Shown piece after piece: positions 8,641 to 16,672 of a stretch of DNA of 64,000 bases. Below the pieces are notes generated by a model, which saw nothing but the letters and a program-made list of their open reading frames with translations, ran no database searches and had not been told where the DNA came from. Source of the DNA: Micromonospora costi. Its GTDB lineage: Bacteria > Actinomycetota > Actinomycetes > Mycobacteriales > Micromonosporaceae. The DNA is taken from the NCBI RefSeq assembly GCF_003626655.1, contig NZ_RBAN01000001.1, forward strand, positions 248,001-312,000. The letters run 5' to 3'. Positions within the stretch are counted from its first letter, which is position 1. Every line of letters begins with the position of its first letter. Both the position numbers and the translations under genes were made by a program.

Positions 8641-9597
8641 TCAGGCCAGCCGCTCCACCAGGGCGCGACCGAGGGCGCGCCCGGAGAGCCAGGCGCTCTG
8701 CACCCGCGGCCGGCCGTACGCGTCACCGGCGAGCCCGATGCCGTCCGCGTCGAGGTGGTAGCTGCCCCCGCCCGCCGCGGTCGGCTTCGCGTACGTCCAG
8801 CGGTGCACGTACACGTGCTCGGCCGGCTCGGGCAGCCCCAGCAGGTCCCGGACGGCCTCCTCCACGGCGGGCGCCGCGGCGGTCGGTTGGGCGAGGTAGC
8901 CCGCCGCGAACCCGGGCGTCGTGTGGGCGACCAGCACCGGGGCGCCGTCCCCCCGCCGGTCACCGTCGTCGCAGAGCGTGCCCAGCACCGGGTGCCCGTT
9001 GACGAACGCGCCACGGAAGTCGCCCCACCGGCGGGCCGGGAACCGCAGCGCCGCGGCCAGCGCCGGAGACCACCGCTGCGCCTGCACGGCGCGGGTGGCC
9101 GCGGCCAGCGCCGGGTCCAGCAGCAGCGCGGCCTGCGGGCCGGGCATCGCGAGGACGACCGCGGCGCACCGGTCGCCGTCCACGGCGGGGCCCGGCTCGA
9201 CGCCGAGCACCAGCCGGTCGACGGTCACGGGCAGGTCCCGTGCCAGGTGCTCCACGAGCGACCGCAGCCCGCGGGGCGCGGCCCAGCGCATCGGCCCGGT
9301 CACCTCACGCCGGCCGTCCGGCCCGTACGCCACGAACGTGTCGGTCCACTCGCGCGCCAGCCCGGCGGCCCGCCAGTCGTCGACGACGGCCGCGAAGTCC
9401 GGGTCGTCGACCGTGACGTAGGCGGCGCCCAGGTCGGCCGGCCGGCCGTCGAAGCGCCGACTGGCCATCCGCCCGCCCGGCACGTGCGCCCGCTCACGGA
9501 CGCGAACCGGCACCCCCGCACGGGCCAGCTCCCGCGCGCACGCCACCCCCGCGATGCCGGCGCCGACCACCACCACACCCGAGGGGTCCGTCGTCAT
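8641..9597 (-). CDS. FAD-dependent renalase-like oxidoreductase
   Basis: A 318-residue flavoprotein. The N-terminus has a Rossmann FAD-binding motif (VVVVGAGIAGVACARELARAG), then ERAHVPGGRMASRRF, which is the GG-R-M-stR signature of the renalase/amine-oxidase-like group, and near the C-terminus GIGLAGDAYGRPRVQSAWLS, the second FAD-contact region. Bacterial renalases oxidise mis-reduced dihydronicotinamide forms, but substrate identity cannot be read from the sequence. It converges with the antiporter gene and diverges from the DUF3072 gene. Confidence 0.85.
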   Translation of the reverse strand: MTTDPSGVVVVGAGIAGVACARELARAGVPVRVRERAHVPGGRMASRRFDGRPADLGAAYVTVDDPDFAAVVDDWRAAGLAREWTDTFVAYGPDGRREVTGPMRWAAPRGLRSLVEHLARDLPVTVDRLVLGVEPGPAVDGDRCAAVVLAMPGPQAALLLDPALAAATRAVQAQRWSPALAAALRFPARRWGDFRGAFVNGHPVLGTLCDDGDRRGDGAPVLVAHTTPGFAAGYLAQPTAAAPAVEEAVRDLLGLPEPAEHVYVHRWTYAKPTAAGGGSYHLDADGIGLAGDAYGRPRVQSAWLSGRALGRALVERLA

Positions 9598-9653
9598 CCG
9601 GCGATGGCAGGCGTCGCGGAGCCGACCGGGCGGGCATGAACCGCCGACGATCG

Positions 9654-9659
9654 GGGTAT
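9654..9659 (+). promoter_or_regulatory. Possible SigB-like -10 element before the DUF3072 gene
   Basis: GGGTAT lies 31 nt before the ATG. Only a poor -35 match (GCAT where GTTT is expected) is found at the right distance, so this is a weak candidate for a SigB/SigF-type promoter. Confidence 0.3.
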
Positions 9660-9690
9660 TGGCACGCCTGTTCGAAGGAAGGTGGAGACC

Positions 9691-9909
9691 ATGACCGACC
9701 GCACCAGTGACCGGCACAACCCGCAGGCCGCGATCAAGGATCCGGACGAGTGGGTGACCGGCGAGGAACCGCCCACGGCGGCGCAGGAGTCGTACCTGGC
9801 CACGCTGGCCCGGGAGGCGGACGCCGAGGTCCCCGAGGGGCTGACCAAGGCGGAGGCGTCCAAGCGGATCGACGAGCTCCAGGAGGAGACGGGTCGCGGC
9901 CAGCAGTGA
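9691..9909 (+). CDS. DUF3072 domain-containing protein
   Basis: A 72-residue acidic protein covering the whole DUF3072 family: NPQAAIKDPDEWVTGEEPPT, then AAQESYLATLAREA and LTKAEASKRIDELQ, a predicted helix pair. The family is widespread in actinobacteria and has no known function. AAGGAAGG at 9675-9682 favours the ATG at 9691 over a GTG at 9682. The small size and GGGTAT element fit a stress-type small protein, which is inference. Confidence 0.88.
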   Translation: MTDRTSDRHNPQAAIKDPDEWVTGEEPPTAAQESYLATLAREADAEVPEGLTKAEASKRIDELQEETGRGQQ

Positions 9910-9922
9910 CCGCGCCGGGCGG

Positions 9923-10423
9923 TCAGCGCGGCGGAAGGCGGTGCAGCTCGACCCGCTGCAACCGCCCCGCCGCGACCCGCGCGGTCAGGTAGGTGGCGTA
10001 CGGCTGCGCCCGCCGGTCGGTCGGCGATCCGGGGTTGAGCAGCCGCAGCCCGCCGGGAGCCACGGTGTCCCACGGGATGTGCGAATGCCCGAACACCAGC
10101 AGGTCGGTGTCCGGGAACCGGGCCGCGCAGCGCTCCTCCCGGCGGGTGCGGGGGCCGGTCTCGTGCACCACGGCGACCCGCAGCCCGTCCAGGTCGACGC
10201 GGGCGATCTCGGGCAGCCGGGCCCGCAGCGCCGGCCCGTCGTTGTTGCCGTACACGCCGACCAGCCGCCGGGCCCGGGCCTGCAGGGCGTCCAGCAGCGA
10301 CTCGTCGACCCAGTCCCCCGCGTGCACCACCACGTCGGCCTCGTCGACGGCCGCCCAGAGCGGGGCGGGCAGGTCCCGCGCCCGCTTCGGCACGTGCGTG
10401 TCGGCGGTGATCACCAGACGCAT
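9923..10423 (-). CDS. YfcE/MJ0936-type metallophosphoesterase
   Basis: A 166-residue calcineurin-like phosphoesterase with all metal motifs: ADTH near the N-terminus (D-x-H), HAGDW, GNND, a later VVHETG and the terminal GHSHIPW (G-H-x-H). Small single-domain members act as Mn2+-dependent phosphodiesterases in vitro; the physiological substrate is generally unknown. The gene is alone, convergent with the DUF3072 gene and divergent from the YflT-like gene. Confidence 0.9.
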   Translation of the reverse strand: MRLVITADTHVPKRARDLPAPLWAAVDEADVVVHAGDWVDESLLDALQARARRLVGVYGNNDGPALRARLPEIARVDLDGLRVAVVHETGPRTRREERCAARFPDTDLLVFGHSHIPWDTVAPGGLRLLNPGSPTDRRAQPYATYLTARVAAGRLQRVELHRLPPR

Positions 10424-10521
10424 CCGCCCATTGTCGCGTCGGACACCGGATCACGCCGATCGACACGGCGTTACCGGGCGGCGGGGGTGGGAAAGCGAAA
10501 TGCCGACCGAGGGAGGAACTC

Positions 10522-11106
10522 ATGACCAGTTCTACGGCTCCGGGCGCCGGCTGGCGACCGGGGATGCCCGGCGGTGACCTGCTGCCGTCCGGTCCGGCGG
10601 GCCGGCCGACCACGCCCGGCGACGGGCAGAGCCCCGGGACCGGGCCGCCCACCGTGACGATCGGGTCGTATCCGGACTACCCGTCGGCGCAGCGGGTGGT
10701 CGACTACCTCGCGGACAACCGGTTCCCCGTGGAGCACAGCGCCATCGTGGGCACCAACCTGACCCTGGTGGAGACGGTACTCGGCCGCATGACCACGGCG
10801 CGCGCGGCGCTCATCGGCGCCGGCACGGGCGCCTGGTTCGGGCTCTTCATCGGGTTGCTCTTCGGCATCTTCACCGTCGGCAACTGGCTCGGCGTGATCG
10901 TGGTCGGCCTGGTGGTCGGCGCGATCTGGGGCGCGGTGTTCGGCGCCGTGGCGCACGCGATGACCGGCGGCCAACGGGACTTCACCTCGGCCAGCTCCCT
11001 GCGGGCCGGCCAGTACGCCGTCATCGTCGACGCGAGCCTGGCCGACCAGGCGCGGCAGTTGCTCGGCCGGCTGCACATGACGGGGCCCAACCCGACCGTC
11101 GGCTGA
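10522..11106 (+). CDS. General stress protein 17M/YflT-like membrane protein
   Basis: A 194-residue protein with a Pro/Gly-rich N-terminus (1-50), a YflT/GSP17M domain (SYPDYPSAQRVVDYLADNRF...) and a glycine-rich pair of helices (about 100-150; LIGAGTGAWFGLFIGLLFGIF, then GVIVVGLVVGAIWGAVFGAV). A short C-terminal strand region ends in ADQARQLLGRLH. In Bacillus, YflT-type proteins are SigB-induced; the molecular role is unknown. GGGAGG ahead of the ATG at 10522 gives the start. A 15-bp hairpin follows directly. Confidence 0.85.
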   Translation: MTSSTAPGAGWRPGMPGGDLLPSGPAGRPTTPGDGQSPGTGPPTVTIGSYPDYPSAQRVVDYLADNRFPVEHSAIVGTNLTLVETVLGRMTTARAALIGAGTGAWFGLFIGLLFGIFTVGNWLGVIVVGLVVGAIWGAVFGAVAHAMTGGQRDFTSASSLRAGQYAVIVDASLADQARQLLGRLHMTGPNPTVG

Positions 11107-11114
11107 CCGTCTCG

Positions 11115-11152
11115 GCCGGTCCACCCCGGTGTGACCGCCGGGGTGGACCGGC
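11115..11152. terminator. Bidirectional hairpin terminator between convergent genes
   Basis: Arms 11115-11129 and 11138-11152 pair perfectly over 15 bp (left arm begins GCCGGTCCACC), with an 8-nt loop and no U-tract. It lies exactly between the YflT-like gene stop (11106) and the DUF1684 gene stop (11154), so it could serve both. Confidence 0.75.
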
Positions 11153-11153
11153 G

Positions 11154-11741
11154 TCAGTGCCCGTACGCCAGTTCGCCGGCGCGCAACGGAACGTCGACGC
11201 GGTTCTCGGCGGGGGCGAGCGGGCACGCCCAGCGGTCGTCGTAGGCGCAGGACGGGTTGTAGAGGTAGTTCGGGTCGAGCCGGACGCGATCGCCGGGCAG
11301 GAGCGTCAGCCCCCGGCCGAAGGTGCCCTTCACGGTGTCGGTGAGGTACCGGCCACCGCCGTAGCTCTCCGGGCCGCAGGTCGCGTCGCGTACGGGCAGG
11401 AAGAGCCCACCTCCGTACGCCGCGATCCACCACAGCGTCAGCGGGCCCCACGGGGTCTCCGCGACGGCGACCCGCCGGTAGCGGATCACCCCGTCGGGGC
11501 CGCCGGTGTCGATGTCGAGGTCACCCTCGGCGGGGCGCAGCGGCGCCTCCACGACGGCGGACGGGTCCGGCGGGTAGTAGCGCAGGCCGGTGAAGCCGGG
11601 CCGGTCCGGGGCCGGGACCGGGCTCTGCGGGTGCTCGGCGAAGAGCCGGTCGCGCTCCGCCCGGAACCCCGTGAGATCGAGGTCGGACAGGTAGAGCCGC
11701 GCGATCCGCTCCCGCCAGTCGAGCAGGTCGAGATCGTTCAC
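11154..11741 (-). CDS. DUF1684 domain-containing protein
   Basis: A 195-residue protein matching DUF1684: an N-terminal helix (LLDWRERIARLYLSD), a Tyr-rich strand (GLRYYPPDPS), central IRYRRVAVAETPWGPLTLWW, and the family hallmarks GGGRYLTDTVKGTF and LDPNYLYNPSCAYD, followed by CPLAPAENR. The Asn-Pro-Ser-Cys-Ala-Tyr block is the invariant part of this family, whose function is unknown. Start is GTG at 11741, with TAGGCT on the minus strand (11753-11748) exactly 6 nt upstream, so the mRNA is probably leaderless. Confidence 0.9.
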   Translation of the reverse strand: MNDLDLLDWRERIARLYLSDLDLTGFRAERDRLFAEHPQSPVPAPDRPGFTGLRYYPPDPSAVVEAPLRPAEGDLDIDTGGPDGVIRYRRVAVAETPWGPLTLWWIAAYGGGLFLPVRDATCGPESYGGGRYLTDTVKGTFGRGLTLLPGDRVRLDPNYLYNPSCAYDDRWACPLAPAENRVDVPLRAGELAYGH

Positions 11742-11780
11742 CCGCCGAGCCTAGTCCGGCGAGGACGGCGGTCGTGGCGC

Positions 11781-12311
11781 TCACCGGTCGGTGGCGAGGC
11801 GGGCGTGCAGGTGCTCGTCGTGGCGGCGACCGTCGCCGTACCGGAAGGATTCCCGCAGCGTGCCCTCGGCGCGGTAGCCGGCCCTCTCGGCGACCCGGCA
11901 GGAGGCCGGGTTGGCCGTGGCGTGGCACAGCTCGATCCGGTGCAGTCCCAACTCGTCGAAGGCCCAGCGGCTGAGCCGGTCGACCGCGCGGGTGGCGACG
12001 CCGCGGCCCCGCGCGCCGGGCACCACCCAGTAGCCCATGGCGGCGTTCTCGCCGTGGATCTGGTGCAGCGACACCGAGCCGAGCAGGGCGCCGCCGTCGG
12101 GCCCGGTCACCGCCAGCGAGACGTGGTCTCCGGCCGACCAGTCGGCCCGGCGGCGTACCCAGCGCAGGGCGGACGCCGCGTCCACCGGCCCGCCCTGCGG
12201 GTTCCACCGCGCGATGTCGGGGTCGCCCAGCGCGTCGTGGACGGCCCGGGCGTCGGCGTCCCGCCAGGGACGCAGCAGCAGGCCGGGCGCGGCGAGTTCC
12301 AGGTGTTCCAC
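11781..12311 (-). CDS. GNAT acetyltransferase (RimJ/RimL-like)
   Basis: A 176-residue N-acetyltransferase. It opens with LLLRPWRDADARAVHDAL, then AMGYWVVPGARGRGVATRAV, the acetyl-CoA pyrophosphate loop (R/Q-x-x-G-x-G/A), and ends with LHRIELCHATANPASCRVAERAGYRAEG, the typical RimJ/RimL Asn/Ser-rich motif. Targets may be ribosomal protein N-termini or small amines; this is not determinable. Start GTG at 12311 has a CAGACT hexamer 7 nt upstream and no Shine-Dalgarno. Confidence 0.88.
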   Translation of the reverse strand: MEHLELAAPGLLLRPWRDADARAVHDALGDPDIARWNPQGGPVDAASALRWVRRRADWSAGDHVSLAVTGPDGGALLGSVSLHQIHGENAAMGYWVVPGARGRGVATRAVDRLSRWAFDELGLHRIELCHATANPASCRVAERAGYRAEGTLRESFRYGDGRRHDEHLHARLATDR

Positions 12312-12430
12312 GCGGGGCAGTCTGGCACACCCCGCGCACCGGCCGCCTCCGCGCGGCGGGCTTCGTTCAAACCTGCACGGGTCTCCCCATCCTCGGTCGG
12401 CCCGTCGATGTGAGGACGCGCACGAAGAAC

Positions 12431-12466
12431 TGGTTAAATTTTGAAAGACTGCCTATCCTGGTCACG
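12431..12466 (+). promoter_or_regulatory. Promoter of the MarR-pirin operon, leaderless start
   Basis: A TATCCT -10 (12454-12459) ends 6 nt before the GTG start, with a weak -35 (TGGTTA, 12431-12436) 17 nt upstream. The stretch TTAAATTTTGAAA inside it is strikingly AT-rich for this genome and is the obvious place for MarR autorepression. The operator itself is not a clean palindrome. Confidence 0.5.
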
Positions 12467-12948
12467 TGACCGAGGGCCTGGACCGCATCCGACTCGCCGC
12501 CTGGCGCGCGTACGTCGAGTCCAGCCAGCTGCTGCTCACCCAACTGGAGGACGAGCTGCGCGGCGCGAGCGGCCTGAGCATGGCCGACTACCACGTGCTG
12601 GTGCTGCTCTCCGAGGCGCCGGGGCAACGGCTGCGGATGGGTGAGCTGGCCAGCCGCCTGGTCTTCTCCCCCAGCCGGCTCACCTACCAGATCTCCTCCA
12701 TGCAGCGCCGGGGGCTCGTCACCCGGCAGCCCTGCCCGGAGGACCGGCGGGGCAGCGAGGCCGTGCTGACCGCCACCGGCCTGCTCACCCTGCGGGACGC
12801 CGCACCCCATCACCTGGCATCGGTGCGGGCCCACCTCATGGACGACCTCGACGACGACGAGGTCGCCTGCCTCACCCGGGTCTTCGAACGGCTCGGCGCC
12901 CGCCTCCGCGGCGTCCGCGACGCCTCGACCACCCACGCCACGAGTTAG
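12466..12948 (+). CDS. MarR family transcriptional regulator
   Basis: A 160-residue winged-helix regulator. The helix-turn-helix and wing lie at about residues 45-100 (MADYHVLVLLSEAPGQRLRM, LASRLVFSPSRLTYQISSMQ, GLVTRQPCPEDRRGSEAVLT), flanked by dimerisation helices. Start is GTG, apparently leaderless. It lies 9 bp upstream of the pirin gene in one operon, the arrangement in which a MarR protein senses a phenolic or redox signal and controls pirin. The ligand is unknown. Confidence 0.9.
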   Translation: MTEGLDRIRLAAWRAYVESSQLLLTQLEDELRGASGLSMADYHVLVLLSEAPGQRLRMGELASRLVFSPSRLTYQISSMQRRGLVTRQPCPEDRRGSEAVLTATGLLTLRDAAPHHLASVRAHLMDDLDDDEVACLTRVFERLGARLRGVRDASTTHATS

Positions 12949-12957
12949 GAGCCACCG

Positions 12958-13944
12958 ATGCCCGCCATCACCGTCGACAACGTCCTCGTCCTGCCCCGCC
13001 TGCCGCGGCTTCCCGAGTCCACCGCCTTCCGGCCGGTCCGGCGGCTGACCACCGCTCCCAGCGGTTACGAGGGCGAGGGGTTCCCGGTGCGCCGGGCCTT
13101 CGCCGGGGTGCCGCTGAGCGAGCTGGACCCGTTCGTCCACCTCGACCAGATGGGTGAGGTCGACTACGCCCCGGGCGAGCCGAAGGGCACCTCGTGGCAC
13201 CCCCACCGCGGCTTCGAGACGGTCACGTACATGATCGACGGGATCATGGACCACCAGGACTCCCACGGCGGTGGCGGCACCATCACCAACGGCGACACCC
13301 AGTGGATGACGGCCGGCAGCGGCCTGCTGCACATCGAGGCGCCGCCGGAGCACCTGGTGACCAGCGGCGGCCTCTTCCACGGCACCCAGCTGTGGGTGAA
13401 CCTGCCGCGGGCGGCCAAGATGAACCCGCCGCGCTACCAGGACATCCGGGGCCGCGAGGCGGCGCTGATCACCACGCCGGACGGCGGTGCCCTGATCCGG
13501 GTCATCGCCGGTGAGGTCGGTGGCCACGCGGGGCCGGGCTCCACCTACACCCCGATCACCATCGCCCACGTCACCGTCGAGCCCGGCGCGCAGGTCGACC
13601 TGCCGTGGCAGCCGGAGTTCAACGCCCTCGTCTACGTCCTCGGCGGCCGGGGCACGGTCGGCACCGAGCAGCGGCCGGTGCACACCGGCCAGCTCGCGGT
13701 GCACGGCCCCGGCGACGCGCTGCGGTTCGCCGCGGACGCCCGCCAGGACTCGCACACCCCGGCGCTGGACCTCTACCTCATGGGCGGCCAGCCGATCCGG
13801 GAGCCGGTCGCGCACTACGGCCCGTTCGTCATGAACACCCGGGACGAGCTGATCCAGGCGTTCGAGGACTTCCAGGCGGGCCGGCTGGGCGTCATCCCGG
13901 CCGGTCGGCTGCCGCACACCGGCGGTCAGGGCTCCCGGCCCTGA
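12958..13944 (+). CDS. Pirin family protein
   Basis: A 328-residue bicupin. The N-terminal pirin cupin (about 30-160) contains HLDQMGEVDYAPG, the metal ligands in SWHPHRGFETVTYMIDG and HQDSHGG, and GLLHIEAPPE, so the His/His/His/Glu set is intact. A second cupin (about 200-300) includes GAQVDLPWQPEFNALVYVLGG and HGPGDALRF. Pirins bind Fe(II); some bacterial members are quercetinases and others act as redox-responsive cofactors. TAGGAG overlapping the MarR stop gives the ATG at 12958. It is followed by a strong hairpin. Confidence 0.92.
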   Translation: MPAITVDNVLVLPRLPRLPESTAFRPVRRLTTAPSGYEGEGFPVRRAFAGVPLSELDPFVHLDQMGEVDYAPGEPKGTSWHPHRGFETVTYMIDGIMDHQDSHGGGGTITNGDTQWMTAGSGLLHIEAPPEHLVTSGGLFHGTQLWVNLPRAAKMNPPRYQDIRGREAALITTPDGGALIRVIAGEVGGHAGPGSTYTPITIAHVTVEPGAQVDLPWQPEFNALVYVLGGRGTVGTEQRPVHTGQLAVHGPGDALRFAADARQDSHTPALDLYLMGGQPIREPVAHYGPFVMNTRDELIQAFEDFQAGRLGVIPAGRLPHTGGQGSRP

Positions 13945-13950
13945 CCGTGC

Positions 13951-13984
13951 CTCCGGTGGCGGGGCGTCGCGCCCGCCACCGGAG
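13951..13984 (+). terminator. Hairpin terminator of the MarR-pirin operon
   Basis: A perfect 13-bp stem (CTCCGGTGGCGGG at 13951-13963 against 13972-13984) with an 8-nt loop, starting 7 nt after the pirin stop. There is no U-run, as is usual for such GC-rich genomes. Confidence 0.75.
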
Positions 13985-14011
13985 CCGTGTGGTCACGTAC
14001 GTGGTACGGGA

Positions 14012-14140
14012 TCAGGAGACGGCGAAGATGCCGGCCACTCCGAGGATCACCATGACCAGCACCGCCACCAGCGCACCCCGTTCGCCCTCCACCGCCGGCT
14101 CGCGGTGCTCGATCACGGGGTTCGTCGTCTCGCCGGGCAT
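14012..14140 (-). CDS. 42-aa single-pass membrane protein
   Basis: A short gene encoding an acidic N-terminus (MPGETTNPVIEHREPAVEGE) and one transmembrane helix (ALVAVLVMVILGVAGIFAV). An AGGAGG 8 nt upstream of the ATG is one of the best ribosome binding sites nearby, which argues that it is real despite its size. The function is unknown. It ends 28 bp from the pirin terminator and is convergent with that operon. Confidence 0.6.
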   Translation of the reverse strand: MPGETTNPVIEHREPAVEGERGALVAVLVMVILGVAGIFAVS

Positions 14141-14455
14141 GCTGTGGCCTCCTGCTTGTCTCGCTCGATCAGGACGGGTGCCGGCCACGCCACCGGGTGT
14201 ACGGGCGTACGGACCCACGGCCGGGGTCCTGCCGTGAGGACGGGGTCGACGTCGGGAGGAGCGATGCCACCACGGCCCGTGTCTTCATGCCGCGACGCAC
14301 TGCGCCACCCGTCCTCACGGTTACCCGTCTGACCGCGCGGAAACCTGAGCCGCTCATCACCCCCGCGATCTTGCACTTTCGGCCCCGGAATTGCGGCTTA
14401 TGCACCCTTTGCCGGGGCGCAAAGTGCAAGATCGCGGGGGTGGTGCGGGCGCGGG
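14141..14455. other. Intergenic stretch holding a long palindrome
   Basis: These 315 bp lie between the start of the 42-aa gene and the stop of the ADC-like gene, both on the minus strand. Apart from the palindrome at 14358-14442, I see no gene or RNA. The first ~200 bp would hold the promoter of the 42-aa gene. Confidence 0.5.
14358..14442. repeat. Long intergenic palindrome (GATC hairpin A)
   Basis: Arms 14358-14379 and 14421-14442 are perfectly complementary over 22 bp (the left arm includes GCGATCTTGCACTTT). Inside, GCCCCGG (14382-14388) pairs with CCGGGGC (14412-14418). The 11-mer GCAAGATCGCG of its right arm (14426-14436) recurs in the left arm of the hairpin at 41211. The element lies 14 nt beyond the stop of the minus-strand ADC-like gene and may act as its terminator, but its length and inner structure exceed the simple GC stems that end other genes here. 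Confidence 0.85.
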
Positions 14456-15196
14456 TTAGGGGTTTGTGCGGGGGGCGCCGGCGCTGGCGAGTTCGCCGGC
14501 CCGCTCGCTGCGCAGGGTCGGGTCGCCGGGGTGGGCGGTCAGGCCGCCCGGGTAGGCGAACGAGGCCCGGGGCGAGTAGAAGCCCCAGGCGATCGTGAGC
14601 GGGTTGGCCGGGCGGAGCGCGTACACCGGGTGGTCCGGCTCCAGGAACTCCACCCACTCGATCTCGAACGGCGTCACCGGCTCGGCCAGGTACGGGTACA
14701 CGGCGCTGAGCAACCTGCCGTTGCGGCGGGTGAAGTAGCGGTGGTGACCGCTGCTGACCACGTGGCCCGTCTCCCCCACCCGGCAGCGGGCGCGGATCAC
14801 CGTCACCCCGTCCAGCTCGGTCTCGGCGACCAGCACGCCCCCGGCCACCTCCACGGTGGTGCGGCCCGGCGCCGCGGGGGCGCCGTGGGTGAGCGCGTAG
14901 CCGAGGACCCGCTCGCTGGAGGTGACGTAGTGCGTCCACCAGCCTCCCGGGCTGACGCCGCCGGGGGCGTCCACCCCGCTCAGCGACACTCCCAGGTACG
15001 TGAGGTCGTAGGCGCCGAACCCCGAGGTCTGCGTCTCGTCGTCGACCACGTACTGGTTGAGGAACACCTGCCGGTCCGGGCGGGGTCGCAGCCCGGCCGG
15101 CACCAGCGCGGCGACCGCGTCCGGATCCGCCGGCAGCCAGCTGAAGTAGAGAGCGCGGGTGTTCAGGACGAGCTGGGGAGCGGCAGGGTCGAGCAC
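14456..15196 (-). CDS. Acetoacetate decarboxylase-like (ADC superfamily) protein, tentative
   Basis: A 246-residue protein. The N-terminus (LNTRALYFSWLPADPDAVAALVPAG) and middle (FLNQYVVDDE, YLGVSLSGVDA, GWWTHYVTSSERVLGYALTHG) resemble ADC-superfamily beta-barrel proteins, in which a Lys forms a Schiff base. I cannot confirm that lysine, so activity is uncertain. The C-terminus contains FLEPDHPVYALRPANPLTIAW and WGFYSPRASFAYPG. GTG at 15196 with GGAGGCGCC immediately upstream is preferred over an in-frame start at 15319 whose extra residues are Arg/Ser-rich. Confidence 0.55.
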   Translation of the reverse strand: MLDPAAPQLVLNTRALYFSWLPADPDAVAALVPAGLRPRPDRQVFLNQYVVDDETQTSGFGAYDLTYLGVSLSGVDAPGGVSPGGWWTHYVTSSERVLGYALTHGAPAAPGRTTVEVAGGVLVAETELDGVTVIRARCRVGETGHVVSSGHHRYFTRRNGRLLSAVYPYLAEPVTPFEIEWVEFLEPDHPVYALRPANPLTIAWGFYSPRASFAYPGGLTAHPGDPTLRSERAGELASAGAPRTNP

Positions 15197-15577
15197 GGCG
15201 CCTCCATCCCGAACGGGTCTACGGGTGACGCTACGACTGGTCCCGTGTACGGGACAAGAGCGAAAAGGTGACAGTGCCACCCGGTTGTCCGCTTTCCCGT
15301 TGACCGCTCGGCTCGCCACGCCCTCCGTCCGGAGGCCGGCGCCGGCATCTCCGGACGCCGACGGGTCGGCCGGACGAACCAGTAAGCGCGCTCACATCTG
15401 CCGTCCATTGCGTCCGTTTCGTTCCTAGACGTGAGCCAAAGTCGCTTAAGTACATCAGCCGTTCGGCTAGATTTCCGGGAGACGATCGGGTTAAGGTGAC
15501 TCCCGAACGGCCCATACAAAGCTAAACCGAAGCGTCACGTCTTTTTATCCGCGGACGAGGTGCAGGGAGGACCACCC
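15197..15577. other. 381-bp divergent promoter region of the sigma-factor gene
   Basis: No gene is seen. Roughly 15390-15550 is distinctly AT-richer than its surroundings (for example AGTAAGCGC, CTTAAGTACATCAGCC, CCATACAAAGCTAAACC, CTTTTTATCC). That is expected for a regulated promoter with a leader ahead of the sigma gene. No clear GTTT-N15-GGGTA autoregulatory promoter is present. A long 5' UTR is likely. Confidence 0.4.
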
Positions 15578-16405
15578 ATGACCGCGCCAGCGATCAGCGA
15601 ACAGACGACGAGCACGGCACCCACCAGCACGGCGAAGCTCGACCCACGCGCGCTGTCCGACAGCGCCACCGACCTGCTGCACGCGATGGCCGCGTTGCCC
15701 GCCAACCACCCGTCGCGCCCTGCCCTGCGCGACAAGGCGATCGAGGCCTGGCTGCCACTGGCCAACCACCTCGCCCACCGCTACAGCGGTCGGGGCGAGC
15801 CCACCGACGACCTGGCACAGACCGCGGCCGTCGGTCTCATCAAGGCCATCGACAAGTTCGACCCGGCTCGCGGCGTCGACTTCGCCGGCTACGCGATCCC
15901 CACGATCATCGGCGAGCTCAAGCGGCACTTCCGCGACCGCACCTGGGACATCCGGGTTCCGCGCCGCCTGCAGGAGCTGCGCCTGGCCATCTCCGACGCG
16001 AACAGCTCGCTGCTGCAGACGCTGGGTCGCTCGCCGACGGTCGCCGACATCGCCGCCCACCTCAAGATCACCGAGGAGGAGGTCCTGGAGGGCCTGGAGG
16101 GTGCCCGCGCGTACAACGCGGTCTCGCTCTCCACCCCGACCGGCGACGGCGACCGGGCCACCGAGCTGGGCGACATGCTCGGCGGCGAGGACGGCGAGTT
16201 CGAACTGGCCGAGCTGCGGGTCGCCCTCGGCCCGGCGCTGGCCACGCTCGACGAGCGCGAGCAGAAGATCCTCACCCTGCGCTTCTACGGCAACCTGACC
16301 CAGTCGCAGATCGCCGAGCAGATCGGCGTCTCGCAGATGCACGTCTCCCGGTTGCTGGCGCGCGCGCTGACGAAGCTGCGGGGGCAGCTCGACGGGACCT
16401 ACTAG
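15578..16405 (+). CDS. SigB/SigF/SigG-family RNA polymerase sigma factor
   Basis: A 275-residue alternative sigma-70 protein. A disordered ~50-residue N-terminus precedes region 2 (about 60-130; HRYSGRGEPTDDLAQTAAVGLIKAIDKFDP, then FAGYAIPTIIGELKRHFRD), region 3 (RVPRRLQELRLAI to LKITEEEVLEGL) and region 4 (about 220-265; ALATLDEREQKILTLRFYG and SQIAEQIGVSQMHVSRLLARAL). These are group-3 SigB/SigF hallmarks. AGGGAGG 7 nt ahead of the ATG sets the start. No anti-sigma gene is adjacent, so control must come from elsewhere, possibly the GHKL/SpoIIE protein at 4344 (inference). GTTT/GGGTA-type promoters upstream of several small genes here suit this sigma class. Confidence 0.93.
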   Translation: MTAPAISEQTTSTAPTSTAKLDPRALSDSATDLLHAMAALPANHPSRPALRDKAIEAWLPLANHLAHRYSGRGEPTDDLAQTAAVGLIKAIDKFDPARGVDFAGYAIPTIIGELKRHFRDRTWDIRVPRRLQELRLAISDANSSLLQTLGRSPTVADIAAHLKITEEEVLEGLEGARAYNAVSLSTPTGDGDRATELGDMLGGEDGEFELAELRVALGPALATLDEREQKILTLRFYGNLTQSQIAEQIGVSQMHVSRLLARALTKLRGQLDGTY

Positions 16406-16413
16406 GGGGTGAC

Positions 16414-16447
16414 GCCGGTGGCCGGGTCGGTGGACCCGGCCACCGGC
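16414..16447 (+). terminator. Hairpin terminator of the sigma-factor gene
   Basis: A perfect 15-bp stem (GCCGGTGGCCGGGTC at 16414-16428 against 16433-16447) with a tight 4-nt loop, starting 9 nt after the stop codon. There is no U-tract. Confidence 0.8.
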
Positions 16448-16672
16448 ACGTCGTGGCTCGGCCCGTCGTCCCGTATACGTGACATACGAGTCGCACCGCG
16501 CTCCGACGACCGCCCGCGCCCGGCCGCGCTCCCCCGCGGCCGGGCGCTGCGCGTTTCCGGTGGCGGACGGATCCCGGCTCCCGGTATCCGCCACGCCCGG
16601 ACACCGCGAGACGCACGTGACCCGGCTGGTACGCCCGCGGCCCACCGCCGGCAACCGGTGCGAGACTGGGCC

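Noticed and set aside
12431..12466. A precise MarR operator
   Set aside because: The AT-rich TTAAATTTTGAAA is suggestive, but I could not find a convincing inverted repeat, so only a promoter was annotated.
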